This document shows positions 8,145-17,150 of a stretch of DNA of 64,000 nt, piece after piece. Source of the stretch: Paramagnetospirillum magnetotacticum MS-1 (GTDB lineage Bacteria > Pseudomonadota > Alphaproteobacteria > Rhodospirillales > Magnetospirillaceae). How positions within the stretch are numbered: position 1 is the first letter of the stretch; every line of letters starts with the position of its first letter. A model generated the notes under the pieces. The model was not told the DNA's origin and did no database searches. It saw nothing but the letters and a program-made list of their open reading frames with translations. The position numbers and the translations under genes are program-made. Where the stretch lies: NCBI RefSeq assembly GCF_000829825.1, contig NZ_JXSL01000024.1, positions 54,604 to 118,603 of the forward strand. Direction: 5' to 3'.

Positions 8145-8834
8145 GTGACCATCCATCTTTTCGAGCTTGCCCTACCCGCCGTCGCCGTCAAGGGGGAAGC
8201 GGGACTCTATCCGGTCCGCCGCGTTTTTTGTGTCGGGCGCAACTATGCGGGCCATGCGCGCGAGATGGGCAGCGACCCCAACCGAGAGCCGCCATTCTAT
8301 TTCACCAAGCCGGCCGACGCCCTGGTTCCGGGCGGCGGCGACATCCCCTATCCTCCCGGCACCAGCAATCTGCATCACGAGATCGAACTGGTGGTGGCCT
8401 TGTCGCGCCCGGTCTACAAATGCACGCCCCAAGAGGCTCAGACGGCGGTCTTCGGCCATGCGGTGGGTCTGGATATGACGCGGCGCGATCTGCAATTCGC
8501 CGCCCGCGACAAGGGCCGTCCCTGGTGCCTGGGCAAGGCCTTCGAATTCTCGGCCCCCATCTCGGCCCTGGTCCGCGCGGAAAGCCCCAAGCTGTCGGGA
8601 CGCATCGCGCTGGAGGTCAATGGGCAGATCCGCCAAAGCGGCGACATCAACGAGATGATCTGGTCGGTGCCGGAAGTGATCGCCCATCTGTCCCAGTATT
8701 ACCATCTGGGCGCGGGCGACCTGATCTTCACCGGCACGCCCGAGGGCGTCGGCCCGGTGGTGGCGGGCGATGTGCTGCGGGGAACAATCGACGGCGTGGG
8801 CGAGCTTGAGGTGCGTATCACCCCGGAACGCTGA
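8145..8834 (+). CDS. Fumarylacetoacetate hydrolase-family enzyme
   Basis: This 229-residue FAH-fold protein is close in size and motifs to fumarylpyruvate hydrolase, acylpyruvase and oxaloacetate decarboxylase-type members. Visible are VFCVGRNYAGHAREM, the metal-binding E-x-E in LHHEIELVVAL, the Asp of GLDMTRRDLQ, and GDLIFTGTPEGVGPV near the C-terminus. Such enzymes use Mg2+ to split or decarboxylate 2-keto acids, often late in aromatic degradation, which fits the divergent aromatic-acid uptake operon. The start is GTG, with AAGGAG 9 bases upstream. It converges on the next gene with only 5 bases between stops. The precise substrate is unknown. Confidence 0.88.
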   Translation: MTIHLFELALPAVAVKGEAGLYPVRRVFCVGRNYAGHAREMGSDPNREPPFYFTKPADALVPGGGDIPYPPGTSNLHHEIELVVALSRPVYKCTPQEAQTAVFGHAVGLDMTRRDLQFAARDKGRPWCLGKAFEFSAPISALVRAESPKLSGRIALEVNGQIRQSGDINEMIWSVPEVIAHLSQYYHLGAGDLIFTGTPEGVGPVVAGDVLRGTIDGVGELEVRITPER

Positions 8835-8839
8835 CAGGC

Positions 8840-10531
8840 TCAGCCCGCCGCCGAGCCTCCGGTCGAGGGTCGCAAGGTGAAGTTGATGGTCGTGCCCTTC
8901 TTGGGCTCGGACTCCACCCAGATTGTGCCGCCGAAGCGATGGACGATACGGCGGCACAGCGCCAGGCCGATTCCGGTGCCACCAGGAAAGCGGGCGGGTT
9001 CCAGGCGCTGGAAGATGACGAAGATCTTCTCGAAATAGGCCGGTTCGATACCGATTCCATTGTCGTGCACCGAGACTCGCCACAGCCCCTTGGGCTCCTG
9101 CGTGGCGGTGATCTCTATCTGCGGCGCGGCGTCGGGCTGGCGGTAGATCAGGGCGTTTTCCAGAAGATTCTGGAACAGGCTTTCCACCTGACGGGCTTCG
9201 GCCAATACCACGGGAAGCGCATCCATCTTGACCGTCGCGCCCGAAGCCTGCAAATCGGGGCCCAGATTGGTCAGGACCGAAGTCATCACGGCGTTGAGAT
9301 CCACCGGCACCAGTTCCGGCGGCGACCGCGAGACGCGGGCATAGTCCAGAAGATCGGGGATCATCGAGGACATATGCTTGGCGCCGCCGACGATATAGCC
9401 GATGAATTCGTCCGCATCCTTGTCCAGCCGCCCTTGATAGCGCCGCGCCAGCAATTGGGCATAACTGGCGATATTGCGCAGCGGCGTCTGAAGATCATGG
9501 GACGCTACATAGGCGAACTGCTCCAGATCGGCGTTGGAACGGGCCAGTTCGTCGGTTTGGCGCTCCAGCGTCCGCCAGCTGCGCAGCATGCCGAAACCAC
9601 CCAAGGTGGTCACAATGATGAAGGCGCCCGCCAGGACGATCACCTTGACGCTTTCCTTGCGCCACTCGCCCAGATAATCCTCGGTGGCCATGCCCACCAG
9701 GGTGATGAGCGGATAGTCGGCAATGGGCTGGTACGAGAAGGTGCGACGGATGTTGTCGGCCCCCGCCGATGCTTCATAGGTTCCCCCCTTGGGATTGGCG
9801 GTAATCCGCTCCGTGAAAGTCCTGGAAACCGTCGTCTGGCCCACGTAACCGGCATGGGGATAGCGGGCCAGCAGGTCGAAATTGCGCGAGGCGTCGCCGC
9901 GCATCACCACGGTTCCCTGCGGCCCCACCTCCAGATTATTGAACTTCTGCTCGAACCAGGCGATGGTCACCGGCGCAAAGACGATTCCGGCGAAGCCGCC
10001 GTCGGGAAGGCTTAGCCTTCGCGCGAAGATCAGCACCCATTTGTTGCTGATACGCCCCAGGGTGGGCGGCGAAATGACCATCCCGGAATTGGCGTCATCA
10101 CGATGAACGGTGAAATAGGCGCGATCGGAAAGGTTGGTTCCCAATCCGGCCTTGTCGCCGCTGGCGATCACGATTCCCGCAGCATCGGTGACGCGTAGAC
10201 CGTCGGCCATTTTCAGCCGGTTCTGCAATCGCGCCAGAAAGACCGTCAACTCCGGCCCGGCGATCGCCTTGCTGGCATGGAGCCGGGTTACCTCATCCGA
10301 CACCGCGCGCAGAGCCAGATCGATCTGGTCGATATCGCCAGCGATGCTTTGCGAGACGAGACGGTTGGTATTGCGCGAGGAAACGGCGGCGCGGTCCTGG
10401 TACTGGCGATAGCTGGAATCCAGGGACATCCAGGCCAAACCAAGAACCGATGTGTTGACGAACAACAACAGCGCCACCAAACGCCAGCGCGACGCCCTGA
10501 ACCTGTTGTAATCCGTCGATGAGCCAGACAC
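8840..10531 (-). CDS. Membrane sensor histidine kinase with Cache-type sensor
   Basis: This is a 563-residue orphan sensor kinase. A first membrane segment (about residues 15-35) precedes a roughly 250-residue extracytoplasmic region with double-Cache features (TDAAGIVIASGDKAGLGTNLSDRAYF, and later GGTYEASAG). A second membrane segment lies near residue 300. The kinase core follows: H-box YVASHDLQTPLRN, N-box NLLENALIYRQ, DNGIGIEP and GGTGIGLALC. The H-box is of the phytochrome/bacteriophytochrome-like type. I start it at GTG 10531 (GAGG 6 bases upstream); the frame is open 20 codons further. No response regulator is adjacent, so its partner is elsewhere. Confidence 0.87.
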   Translation of the reverse strand: MSGSSTDYNRFRASRWRLVALLLFVNTSVLGLAWMSLDSSYRQYQDRAAVSSRNTNRLVSQSIAGDIDQIDLALRAVSDEVTRLHASKAIAGPELTVFLARLQNRLKMADGLRVTDAAGIVIASGDKAGLGTNLSDRAYFTVHRDDANSGMVISPPTLGRISNKWVLIFARRLSLPDGGFAGIVFAPVTIAWFEQKFNNLEVGPQGTVVMRGDASRNFDLLARYPHAGYVGQTTVSRTFTERITANPKGGTYEASAGADNIRRTFSYQPIADYPLITLVGMATEDYLGEWRKESVKVIVLAGAFIIVTTLGGFGMLRSWRTLERQTDELARSNADLEQFAYVASHDLQTPLRNIASYAQLLARRYQGRLDKDADEFIGYIVGGAKHMSSMIPDLLDYARVSRSPPELVPVDLNAVMTSVLTNLGPDLQASGATVKMDALPVVLAEARQVESLFQNLLENALIYRQPDAAPQIEITATQEPKGLWRVSVHDNGIGIEPAYFEKIFVIFQRLEPARFPGGTGIGLALCRRIVHRFGGTIWVESEPKKGTTINFTLRPSTGGSAAG

Positions 10532-10803
10532 CTTTGACCTCACTCCCCGGATAAGGACAATAGCGTATGAACTACAGTTTACCTCAAGCAAACAGGAATG
10601 CCCAGTCGCACAAATACCATTCCCGCGTTAATTCTTTCATTGACGGCAACCGATAACTCAGCCGCACCCCCTGAAGTGGGTGGCATATAAGTAATCATCC
10701 GATTGTATGGGCGTTCCTTGCAGAAATCATTTGATGCCACGGGACCCCAAAGATAATGATGTCGGGGCGAGGGACCAGGAAACGGGCAGCGGATTATCAT
10801 TCA

Positions 10804-12282
10804 ATGGCAATACCGACCAAAGACGATGTGGAAGCGGCACCCGAGGCCCTGTTGGAGGGGGCGTATTGCACCAAGGTCGAGGACTTCTTCTCCCCCGGTT
10901 CGCGGGACCTCATCGGGCGCTTCCTGACCAATTTTACGGAATCCCTGGTGATCACGCCGACGGAACTGGTGTTCTCGGCCAAGTACCAAAAACGGCTCAA
11001 CGACGCTGGCCGCGTCATGATGAACGCCGTGGACAAGATCGCCACCCTTCAGGCCAAGCTGAAAGGTGAAAGCGCGGCGCAACGGCTGCGCGATCTCAAT
11101 ACCCTGATCAGCGCTGGCATGAAGAAGCTGTGGGATGACGAGAAGGACAAACCGGCCCCCACGGTGACGGCCGAAGGTTTTTCCGCCTACTGCGCCACCC
11201 TCAAGGGCAGCCAGGTCGAGAAGGATTACGCGGCCAACCGCGCCCTGACCGAACTGCTGTTCTCTCACAAGGTGTGGAAGGACAAAGTCTCCATCCTGGT
11301 GAAGATGTTCGGCCTGACCAAGGGCAAGGACGAGAACCGCCATATCGAACAGGTTCTGTCCGAATGTCTGAAGAGCGACCCCGCCCTGGATCAGATGCTG
11401 GGCCTGTGCGAAACGCTGGAGGAGCGCTGCAACGATCTGGCCGATCTGTGGAAGGGTGAGTGGAAGCAGCGCGATACCGCGCACGCCGCCATGGAAACCA
11501 TCGCGGCCATGATCAATGATGGTTCCGCCCCCAATTGCAAGGCTTCGGTCGAGTATTCCCTGCTGCGCACCCTGGCCAGCAAGATGCCGCTGCGCTCGGC
11601 CGAGCCCGAGATCGAGATCACCGCGCTGTTCGACCTGTTCAAGCGCATGTGGACCGGCACCACCTTGATCGGCGGGGCCAAGGCCCTGACCTCCCTGGAA
11701 CGGCGCCAGGCCCGCCACCTCAACAAGGAAGGCGTCACCGACCTGCTGCGCGAACGCAAGGTCCTGTCCGACCGCTATGCCTTCCTCATGCAACTCAGCA
11801 CGATCACCGTGGGCCAGGGCAACCGGGCCATGCTCAAGACCTTCATCGACCATTATTTCGGCGACAAGGATTTCGTGCCCCGCGTGGTGACGGGCCAGGA
11901 GCCCCCCGTCCCCAAGCTGCAGACCCTGGCGGGTATCCATCGCACCATCAAGGCCTCGTGGCTGCCCGATGGCGACAAGGCCGCCTACATGGCCCAGATG
12001 GAAGCGGCGCAAATTCAGCTGCTGAAAAACTCCCGTCTGTTCGATCAAATCGACAAGAAGGGCGGCGGCCCGGCCCAGAAGGTTCTCACCCTGCTGGACC
12101 TGTGCCGCAAGGGAACCTTCATCGACGGCGTCAACATGGAAGCCGTCCGTCAGTTGCTGAACACCTATATCCGCGATCCCGGTTTCATGACCGACTATCT
12201 CGGCACGGCTTCGGGCGAGGAGAAGGAACGCAAGATGATGCTGCTGACCAAGACCCTGGCCAGTATCGGCGTCACGGTCTGA
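10804..12282 (+). CDS. Large uncharacterised alpha-helical protein
   Basis: This is a 492-residue soluble protein with no signal peptide, membrane segment or recognisable domain. It is rich in charged and Leu/Ala residues and appears almost all helical, with scattered cysteines. Phrases such as LEGAYCTKVEDFFSPGSRDLIGRF and LDLCRKGTFIDGVNMEAVRQLL suggest a repeated helical scaffold. It stands alone: the divergent neighbour is the Cache kinase, and the downstream iron-sulfur genes run the other way and overlap its tail by 11 bases. The start is uncertain, since an in-frame ATG pair lies 16 codons upstream and neither has a good ribosome site. I do not recognise the family. Confidence 0.8.
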   Translation: MAIPTKDDVEAAPEALLEGAYCTKVEDFFSPGSRDLIGRFLTNFTESLVITPTELVFSAKYQKRLNDAGRVMMNAVDKIATLQAKLKGESAAQRLRDLNTLISAGMKKLWDDEKDKPAPTVTAEGFSAYCATLKGSQVEKDYAANRALTELLFSHKVWKDKVSILVKMFGLTKGKDENRHIEQVLSECLKSDPALDQMLGLCETLEERCNDLADLWKGEWKQRDTAHAAMETIAAMINDGSAPNCKASVEYSLLRTLASKMPLRSAEPEIEITALFDLFKRMWTGTTLIGGAKALTSLERRQARHLNKEGVTDLLRERKVLSDRYAFLMQLSTITVGQGNRAMLKTFIDHYFGDKDFVPRVVTGQEPPVPKLQTLAGIHRTIKASWLPDGDKAAYMAQMEAAQIQLLKNSRLFDQIDKKGGGPAQKVLTLLDLCRKGTFIDGVNMEAVRQLLNTYIRDPGFMTDYLGTASGEEKERKMMLLTKTLASIGVTV

Positions 12283-12673
12283 GAGCCTTGCTCAGGGCCT
12301 TGAACGGCAGCAGGACGCAGTCGTGGCGGCTTTTGTGCGGACGCACCGGCAGGAAGGCCGCCAGGGCGGGGAAGGCCGGTTCGCCCCCCGTCTTCAGCAT
12401 GCCCCTCACCTGATCGAGCAACTGGGCCGCCCCGGCTGCATCAAGCCCCAATGCCTGCTCCGCCGCCACCGAACTGGCCGCCTTGCACAGCAGGCAGCCC
12501 TTGACCCCATGGCCGAGCGCCGCCACCCGGCCGCCCTCCAGCCTGAGACCGAGACTCACCCGATCGCCGCACAGGGGGTTGTCCAGCGTCACGCTCTTAT
12601 CTGGATGAGCCAGCGAAACGGGTTCGCGGGCGGCAAGGTCCTTGATGGCCGCGCCATACATTTCGTCGCTCAT
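12272..12673 (-). CDS. IscU/SufU-like iron-sulfur scaffold
   Basis: This 133-residue NifU-N-terminal-type protein has the three scaffold cysteines in the expected motifs NPLCGD, GCLLCKAAS and HDCVLLPF, plus the extra cysteine of the middle motif. Such proteins accept sulfur from a cysteine desulfurase and assemble or relay Fe-S clusters. Its ATG overlaps the stop of the desulfurase gene by 4 bases, so the two are translationally coupled like SufS-SufU. Being in a molybdenum-hydroxylase operon, it may serve the 2Fe-2S subunit or sulfuration of the molybdenum cofactor. That role is inference. Confidence 0.87.
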   Translation of the reverse strand: MSDEMYGAAIKDLAAREPVSLAHPDKSVTLDNPLCGDRVSLGLRLEGGRVAALGHGVKGCLLCKAASSVAAEQALGLDAAGAAQLLDQVRGMLKTGGEPAFPALAAFLPVRPHKSRHDCVLLPFKALSKALRP

Positions 12674-13872
12674 CGCAGCACCTTCACCGCCTCGGCCAGC
12701 CCCACAAGCAGGGCCTCCACGTCGGAGCGGTCGGAATAGGGCGCCAGCGAGGCGCGCAACGTCCCCTCCTCCAGCCCCAAAGCCGCCATCAGCGGCCGGG
12801 CGCAATGGGCGCCACCGCGCACCGCCACGCCCCGCTCGGCCAGCAGATGCGCCAGATCATGGGGATGACAGCCCTCCACGGTGAAGGACACGACGGGCAC
12901 GCGGGCCTCCAACCCTCGCGGGCCGACGATTTTCACTCCGGCCATCGAGCCCAGCCCATCCAGAAGATGCCAGGTCAGGGCCGCTTCCTGCTGATGTATC
13001 TCCTGACCATCCAGACTCATCATCCAGTCCAGGGCGGCGGCCAGACCGACCGCCTGGGCCACGGGCGGGGTTCCCGCCTCGAAGCGGTGAGGTGGATCGG
13101 CCCAGGTGACGTCATCGTCACCCACCGCATCCACCATGCCGCCGCCAACTACCATGGGAGTCATGGACTGAAGAACTTCGGCCCGGCCCCACAACACACC
13201 GATTCCCGTCGGCCCATAGGCCTTGTGCCCAGAGAAGGCATAGAGATCAGCCCCGAGGGACCGGGGATCGACACGGCCATGGGGCACCATCTGGGCGCCG
13301 TCCACCACCAGCCGGGCTCCCACCCCATGGGCGGCCTCGGCCAGACGCGGCAGATCGCTGACGGCGCCGGTGACATTGGAGGCATGGGTCACCGCCACCA
13401 CCTTGCAGCAAGGCGTGACGATGGCGCCGAGATGGTCGAGATCCAGCCGCCCCTCATGGGTCACCGGCAACCAGCGGATGGCGAATCCCCGGTCCTCGGC
13501 CAGGCTCATCCAGGGCAGGCAGGCGGAGTGATGCTCCAACCGGCTGAGCGCCACCTCGTCGCCGGGCCCCAGCTTGCGCCCCAGCCCCCAGGCCGCCATG
13601 TTCAGCGCCAGGGTACAGCCGCCGGTGAACACCACCTCCTCGGCCGGAGCGTTCAAAAAGCGCCCCACCGTGGCGCGGGCGGAATCATAGGCTTCATCGG
13701 CGCGAAGGGCCGCTTCGTGCAGCCCCCGGCGCACATTGGAACGGGCGACGCGGTTGAGGCTGGCGATGGCCTCGGACACCAGTCCCGGAATCTGCGCCAT
13801 GGCGGCGTTGTCCAGATAATGAAAACCCGGTCGCGACAGCGCCGGAAAAGCCGCGCGAATGGTCTGGCTCAT
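12670..13872 (-). CDS. Group II cysteine desulfurase (SufS/Csd-like)
   Basis: This is a 400-residue fold-type I PLP enzyme that converts cysteine to alanine and an enzyme-bound persulfide. The PLP lysine is in SGHKAYGPTG, the active-site cysteine in GGAHCARPLM, and the aspartate in VDGAQMVPH. The spacing and the RGGAHCA motif identify group II (SufS/CsdA). The ATG overlaps the upstream MocA-like gene by 4 bases, and the downstream scaffold overlaps its stop. The operon position next to molybdenum-cofactor genes recalls NifS4-type desulfurases that feed sulfur to XdhC for the terminal Mo=S ligand. Confidence 0.92.
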   Translation of the reverse strand: MSQTIRAAFPALSRPGFHYLDNAAMAQIPGLVSEAIASLNRVARSNVRRGLHEAALRADEAYDSARATVGRFLNAPAEEVVFTGGCTLALNMAAWGLGRKLGPGDEVALSRLEHHSACLPWMSLAEDRGFAIRWLPVTHEGRLDLDHLGAIVTPCCKVVAVTHASNVTGAVSDLPRLAEAAHGVGARLVVDGAQMVPHGRVDPRSLGADLYAFSGHKAYGPTGIGVLWGRAEVLQSMTPMVVGGGMVDAVGDDDVTWADPPHRFEAGTPPVAQAVGLAAALDWMMSLDGQEIHQQEAALTWHLLDGLGSMAGVKIVGPRGLEARVPVVSFTVEGCHPHDLAHLLAERGVAVRGGAHCARPLMAALGLEEGTLRASLAPYSDRSDVEALLVGLAEAVKVLR

Positions 13873-14438
13873 TCCTCGCCTCCCAGCGCCCGCAAGGCTT
13901 CGGGCGTATCCACATCGATCAATATACCGTCATCGGCCACCGCCACCTCGATGACAGCCAAGGCATTTTCGGCGATCAAGCCGCGCGCGCCCTTGTCACC
14001 GGTGAGATCCCGCATGGACGGGAAAAAGCGCCGCGACAACAGCACCGGATTGCCCCGCCGCCCCTGAAAGACCGGCACGCAGATGCTGTCGGGGCGAAAG
14101 GCGGCGATCAGGGCGGCCACGTGGGCGGAGGTCACCCTGGGCATGTCGGCCAACAGGACCATCACGCCCTCGGCGTCTTCGGGCAGGGCGGCCACGCCCT
14201 CGGCCAGGGACGAGGCCATCCCCCGCGAAGGATCGGCATTGACCACCTGAACCACACCGGGCCCCAAATCAGGCTGCGGCTCGGGCCCAGTGACCACCAG
14301 GACCGGCGACAGACCGCCCCTCAAACCCGCCTCCACGGCGAGGTCGAGCATGCTGCGTCCCTCCACCCGCATCAGGCGCTTATCGCCCCCCATGCGGCTG
14401 GCCCGCCCGGCCGCCAGGATCAGACCGGCGATGCTCAC
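13869..14438 (-). CDS. MobA-like / MocA-type molybdenum cofactor cytidylyltransferase
   Basis: This 189-residue NTP-transferase begins with the nucleotide-binding motif LAAGRASRMGGDKR. It has ADPSRGMASSL, LLADMPRV (metal-binding Asp) and RGNPVLL, as in MocA/NboR-type proteins that add CMP to molybdopterin for xanthine-oxidase-family enzymes. The GTG at 14438 forms a GTGA overlap with the stop of the FAD-subunit gene and is preferred over an ATG three codons earlier. The product fits its operon: a cofactor-tailoring step for the hydroxylase whose small subunits lie upstream. Confidence 0.87.
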   Translation of the reverse strand: MSIAGLILAAGRASRMGGDKRLMRVEGRSMLDLAVEAGLRGGLSPVLVVTGPEPQPDLGPGVVQVVNADPSRGMASSLAEGVAALPEDAEGVMVLLADMPRVTSAHVAALIAAFRPDSICVPVFQGRRGNPVLLSRRFFPSMRDLTGDKGARGLIAENALAVIEVAVADDGILIDVDTPEALRALGGEE

Positions 14439-15214
14439 GAACCACATCCGAGAGCGCGGCGCGCCAGAACGGGAATCAGCGCGGCGCGGTATTCGGCGCT
14501 GGCATGCAGGTCACGGCTGAGATCGTCGGCGGTAAAGGTCAGTCCCTCCAGGGCGGCCGTGGAATAGTCCCCCTCCAGCGCCATCTCGAAACCGGTCAGG
14601 CGGAAGGGACATGACGCCGCCCCGGTGACCGCCACCCGCACGCCGCTTTCAGTCTCGGCGACGAAGACGCCCACCACCGGATAGCCCGAGGCGGGATTGC
14701 GCGTCTTGGCATAACCGGCGCGGCGCGGCAGAGGATAGCTCACTGAGACGATCAGTTCGCCCGGCTCCAGCGATGTCTCGAACATGCCGAGAAAGAACGC
14801 GTCGGCAGGAATGACCCGCCGGTCGGTCCGGATCAAGGCTCCCAGGCCCAGCACGGCGGCGGCGTGGTCACTGGCCGGATCGGCATTGGCGAGCGCGCCG
14901 CCCAAGGTGCCCATATTACGCACCTGGAGATCGCCGATGGACCCGGCAAGATCGGCCAGGGCGGGAATGGCGGTGATGGCCGCCATCTGCGCATGGGTCA
15001 CCGCCGCGCCCACCACCAGCGCGCCATCGTCCTGACGCATCCCCGCCAGTTCCGGCAGACGGGCCACGTCGATCAGGGCGGAGGGCTGGGCCAGGCGCAG
15101 CTTCAGCGCCGCCAGGAGGCTTTGACCGCCCGCCAGATAACGCCGCTCCTCACCGTCATGAGCCGCGATGGCCTCGGTGAGGCTTTGGGGGCGGAGATAA
15201 TCGAAGGGAAACAT
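14435..15214 (-). CDS. FAD-binding (medium) subunit of a molybdenum hydroxylase
   Basis: This 259-residue CoxM/XdhB-type flavoprotein has the FAD pyrophosphate motif YLAGGQSLL near residue 30 and the second loop RNMGTLGGALANADPASD. It passes electrons from the 2Fe-2S subunit to an acceptor. The ATG lies right at the stop of the small-subunit gene (TGATG). Length is slightly short of typical CoxM (about 280-290) but both FAD motifs are intact. No CoxL/XdhB-type molybdenum subunit accompanies it here, which is unusual. Confidence 0.9.
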   Translation of the reverse strand: MFPFDYLRPQSLTEAIAAHDGEERRYLAGGQSLLAALKLRLAQPSALIDVARLPELAGMRQDDGALVVGAAVTHAQMAAITAIPALADLAGSIGDLQVRNMGTLGGALANADPASDHAAAVLGLGALIRTDRRVIPADAFFLGMFETSLEPGELIVSVSYPLPRRAGYAKTRNPASGYPVVGVFVAETESGVRVAVTGAASCPFRLTGFEMALEGDYSTAALEGLTFTADDLSRDLHASAEYRAALIPVLARRALGCGS

Positions 15215-15675
15215 CACCCCTTCTCCCGGATGGTTTGGGCGATGGCTTCGACGATGGGGCGATAGCCGGTACAGCGGCACAGATTGCCGTCCAGGCCGTG
15301 CCGGATGGCGTCTTCGTCGGCGCGGTCCAGATGGGCCACCAGATCAAGGCCGCTCATCACCATGCCCGGCGTGCAGAAACCGCATTGCAAGGCGTGCCGG
15401 TCGCGGAAGGCCGCCTGAAGCGGGTGCAGCGTCTCGCCCTCGGCCACGCCCTCGATGGTCAGCACGTCTCGCCCATCGGCCTGGGCGGCCAGAACCAGGC
15501 AGGATTTCACCGCGCGGCCGTCCAGATGGACCGTGCAGGCCCCGCATTGGCCGGTGTCGCAGCCCACATGGGTTCCGGTCAGGCCGAAGCCGTCGCGCAG
15601 CAAGGCCACCAGCAAGGTGCGCGGCTCGACCTCCGCCTCCACCTTGCGGCCGTTCAGGGTGAACGCGACGCGCAT
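15214..15675 (-). CDS. 2Fe-2S (small) subunit of a molybdenum hydroxylase
   Basis: This 153-residue CoxS-type ferredoxin subunit carries both clusters. The plant-type cluster is [15 protein letters not shown] with a fourth Cys in VKSC, and the helical-domain cluster is CGFCTPGM and CRCTGY. The start at ATG 15675 has AAAGGAG 7 bases upstream; earlier in-frame starts lack a site. It is the first gene of the five-gene operon CoxS-CoxM-MocA-Csd-SufU, with a short 69-bp gap to the divergent Panacea gene for the promoter. Confidence 0.92.
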   Translation of the reverse strand: MRVAFTLNGRKVEAEVEPRTLLVALLRDGFGLTGTHVGCDTGQCGACTVHLDGRAVKSCLVLAAQADGRDVLTIEGVAEGETLHPLQAAFRDRHALQCGFCTPGMVMSGLDLVAHLDRADEDAIRHGLDGNLCRCTGYRPIVEAIAQTIREKG

Positions 15676-15744
15676 GGGTACGCTCCTTTGATTTGCGATC
15701 AAGACGACGCTATCATCGGCACCGCTTCAAGGAAACCGGTCCCG

Positions 15745-16314
15745 ATGCCCATAGCCGTTAAATCCTGCCTCGACGTGGTATTCTGGATCTCCGATCAGGC
15801 GCTCAATGATCGCGAGTACATCCAGCCGCAAAAGCTGCACCGCCTGCTCTATCTGTCGCAGGCCTATTTCGCCGTGGCCTATCACGGCCGCAAGCTGATG
15901 CCCGCCACTTTCGTCACCGACGCTTTCGGACCCGTCGAGCCGACGGTGTTCCACGCCTTCGCCTATGGGCGGCCGACCATGATCGAGGGCAATATGCTGA
16001 GCGAGCAGGTCAGCCACTTCCTGGACGGCATCTGGCGCCGCTATGGCCCTTATACCGCCGACCAGTTGACCAAGAAGATCATCGAGCATGCGCCTGTCGC
16101 CCTGGCCATGGCCAAGGGCCAGAACGAGGAAATCCCCTTCGCCGACATGGTGAAGTACTATTCCGAGGCCGCCGCCGCCCGCAACAATCCGGCCTCCAAC
16201 GTCGATTCCATCGATACGGTGATGAAGCCCCGCATGATGCGCTCGCAGACCGGCAAGCCGGTCACCGTCGCCGCCTGGAAGCCCAAACCGGCTTCCGTCA
16301 AGAAGGACGAGTAA
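15745..16314 (+). CDS. Panacea/SocA-like (DUF4065) domain protein
   Basis: This 189-residue cytoplasmic protein has an N-terminal region (VVFWISDQAL, QPQKLHRLLYLSQAYFAVAYHG, DAFGPVEPTVFHAF) that matches the Panacea/SocA domain found in phage GepA and in antitoxins such as SocA and PanA. The C-terminus is a Pro/Lys-rich tail. AAGGA lies 11 bases before the ATG. In known systems the domain neutralises a neighbouring toxin or adapts a substrate to a protease. Here the only coupled gene is a GH25 lysozyme lipoprotein whose ATG overlaps this stop (TAATG), so a classical toxin is not evident. Confidence 0.75.
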   Translation: MPIAVKSCLDVVFWISDQALNDREYIQPQKLHRLLYLSQAYFAVAYHGRKLMPATFVTDAFGPVEPTVFHAFAYGRPTMIEGNMLSEQVSHFLDGIWRRYGPYTADQLTKKIIEHAPVALAMAKGQNEEIPFADMVKYYSEAAAARNNPASNVDSIDTVMKPRMMRSQTGKPVTVAAWKPKPASVKKDE

Positions 16315-17150
16315 TGCGCCGCCGGGGCTTTCTCTCCCTGGGTCTGGCCCTTGGGCTGGCCGCCTGCGCCAGTGAACCCGCCCGCACAGCGCGCCCCCCG
16401 CGCGCCAGGGCCACGCCGGGCATGGTGGACGAGCCCGCCCTGGTGGGCTTGAACGCCGTCATCGATCTGCACCACGCCAATGGGGTCAAGAGCTTTGCCA
16501 TGGCGCGCGATTCCAGCGGCGTGCTGGCGGTGATCCACAAGGCCAGCGAGGGCGACTGGCAAGATCCCCGCTACGAGGAGCGCCGCGCCCAGGCCATGGA
16601 TGCCGGTCTGCTGTGGGGCGCCTATCATTTCGGCACAAGGCAGCATCCGGGACGCAGTCAGGCCCAGATGTTCCTGGCCGCCGCCCGCCCCGACCCGGCC
16701 ACCCTGCTGGTCCTCGACCTGGAACTGAACGAGCGGGCGCCGGGCAACACCATGCAGATCGACGCCGCCGAGGATTTCGTGCGCGAGATCGCCGCCACCA
16801 CCGGCCGCCTGCCGCTGCTATACTGCCATCCCGCCTGGGCCGATGGGGAAACCCTGCCCAGTTCCAAGGGAAGCGGATCCCTGGGCGGCGCCATTTTGCC
16901 CGGATCGGCGCTGGCCGCCTGCGACCTATGGCTGGCCGATTACCGCTACGAGCCGGAATTGCCCAATGCCTGGAACGGCCGGGGCTGGCGCATGTGGCAA
17001 TATGCCGGTGACGATGCCCGCACCGGCGGCCCCTTCCGCGACCGCGCCCGCGAGGTCCGAGGCATCGAGCGCTGCGACCGCTCGGTCTTCGCTGGCAGCC
17101 GGGACGATCTTTACCGCTATTGGGGCGGAATCGGCCGGTCTGGGGCCTGA
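16314..17150 (+). CDS. GH25 lysozyme-like lipoprotein
   Basis: This 278-residue protein has a lipoprotein signal with lipobox LAAC at residues 15-18. Beyond that it shows GH25 muramidase features: VIDLHHANGVKSFAMA, VIHKASEGDWQDPRY, AYHFGTRQHPG, and the catalytic LDLELNE strand, then LWLADYRYEPELP and WQYAGDD. It would cleave peptidoglycan from the periplasmic side of the outer membrane or inner membrane. Its ATG shares a base with the stop of the Panacea gene, which implies co-expression. It converges on, and overlaps by 34 bases, a polysaccharide deacetylase gene. Confidence 0.88.
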   Translation: MRRRGFLSLGLALGLAACASEPARTARPPRARATPGMVDEPALVGLNAVIDLHHANGVKSFAMARDSSGVLAVIHKASEGDWQDPRYEERRAQAMDAGLLWGAYHFGTRQHPGRSQAQMFLAAARPDPATLLVLDLELNERAPGNTMQIDAAEDFVREIAATTGRLPLLYCHPAWADGETLPSSKGSGSLGGAILPGSALAACDLWLADYRYEPELPNAWNGRGWRMWQYAGDDARTGGPFRDRAREVRGIERCDRSVFAGSRDDLYRYWGGIGRSGA

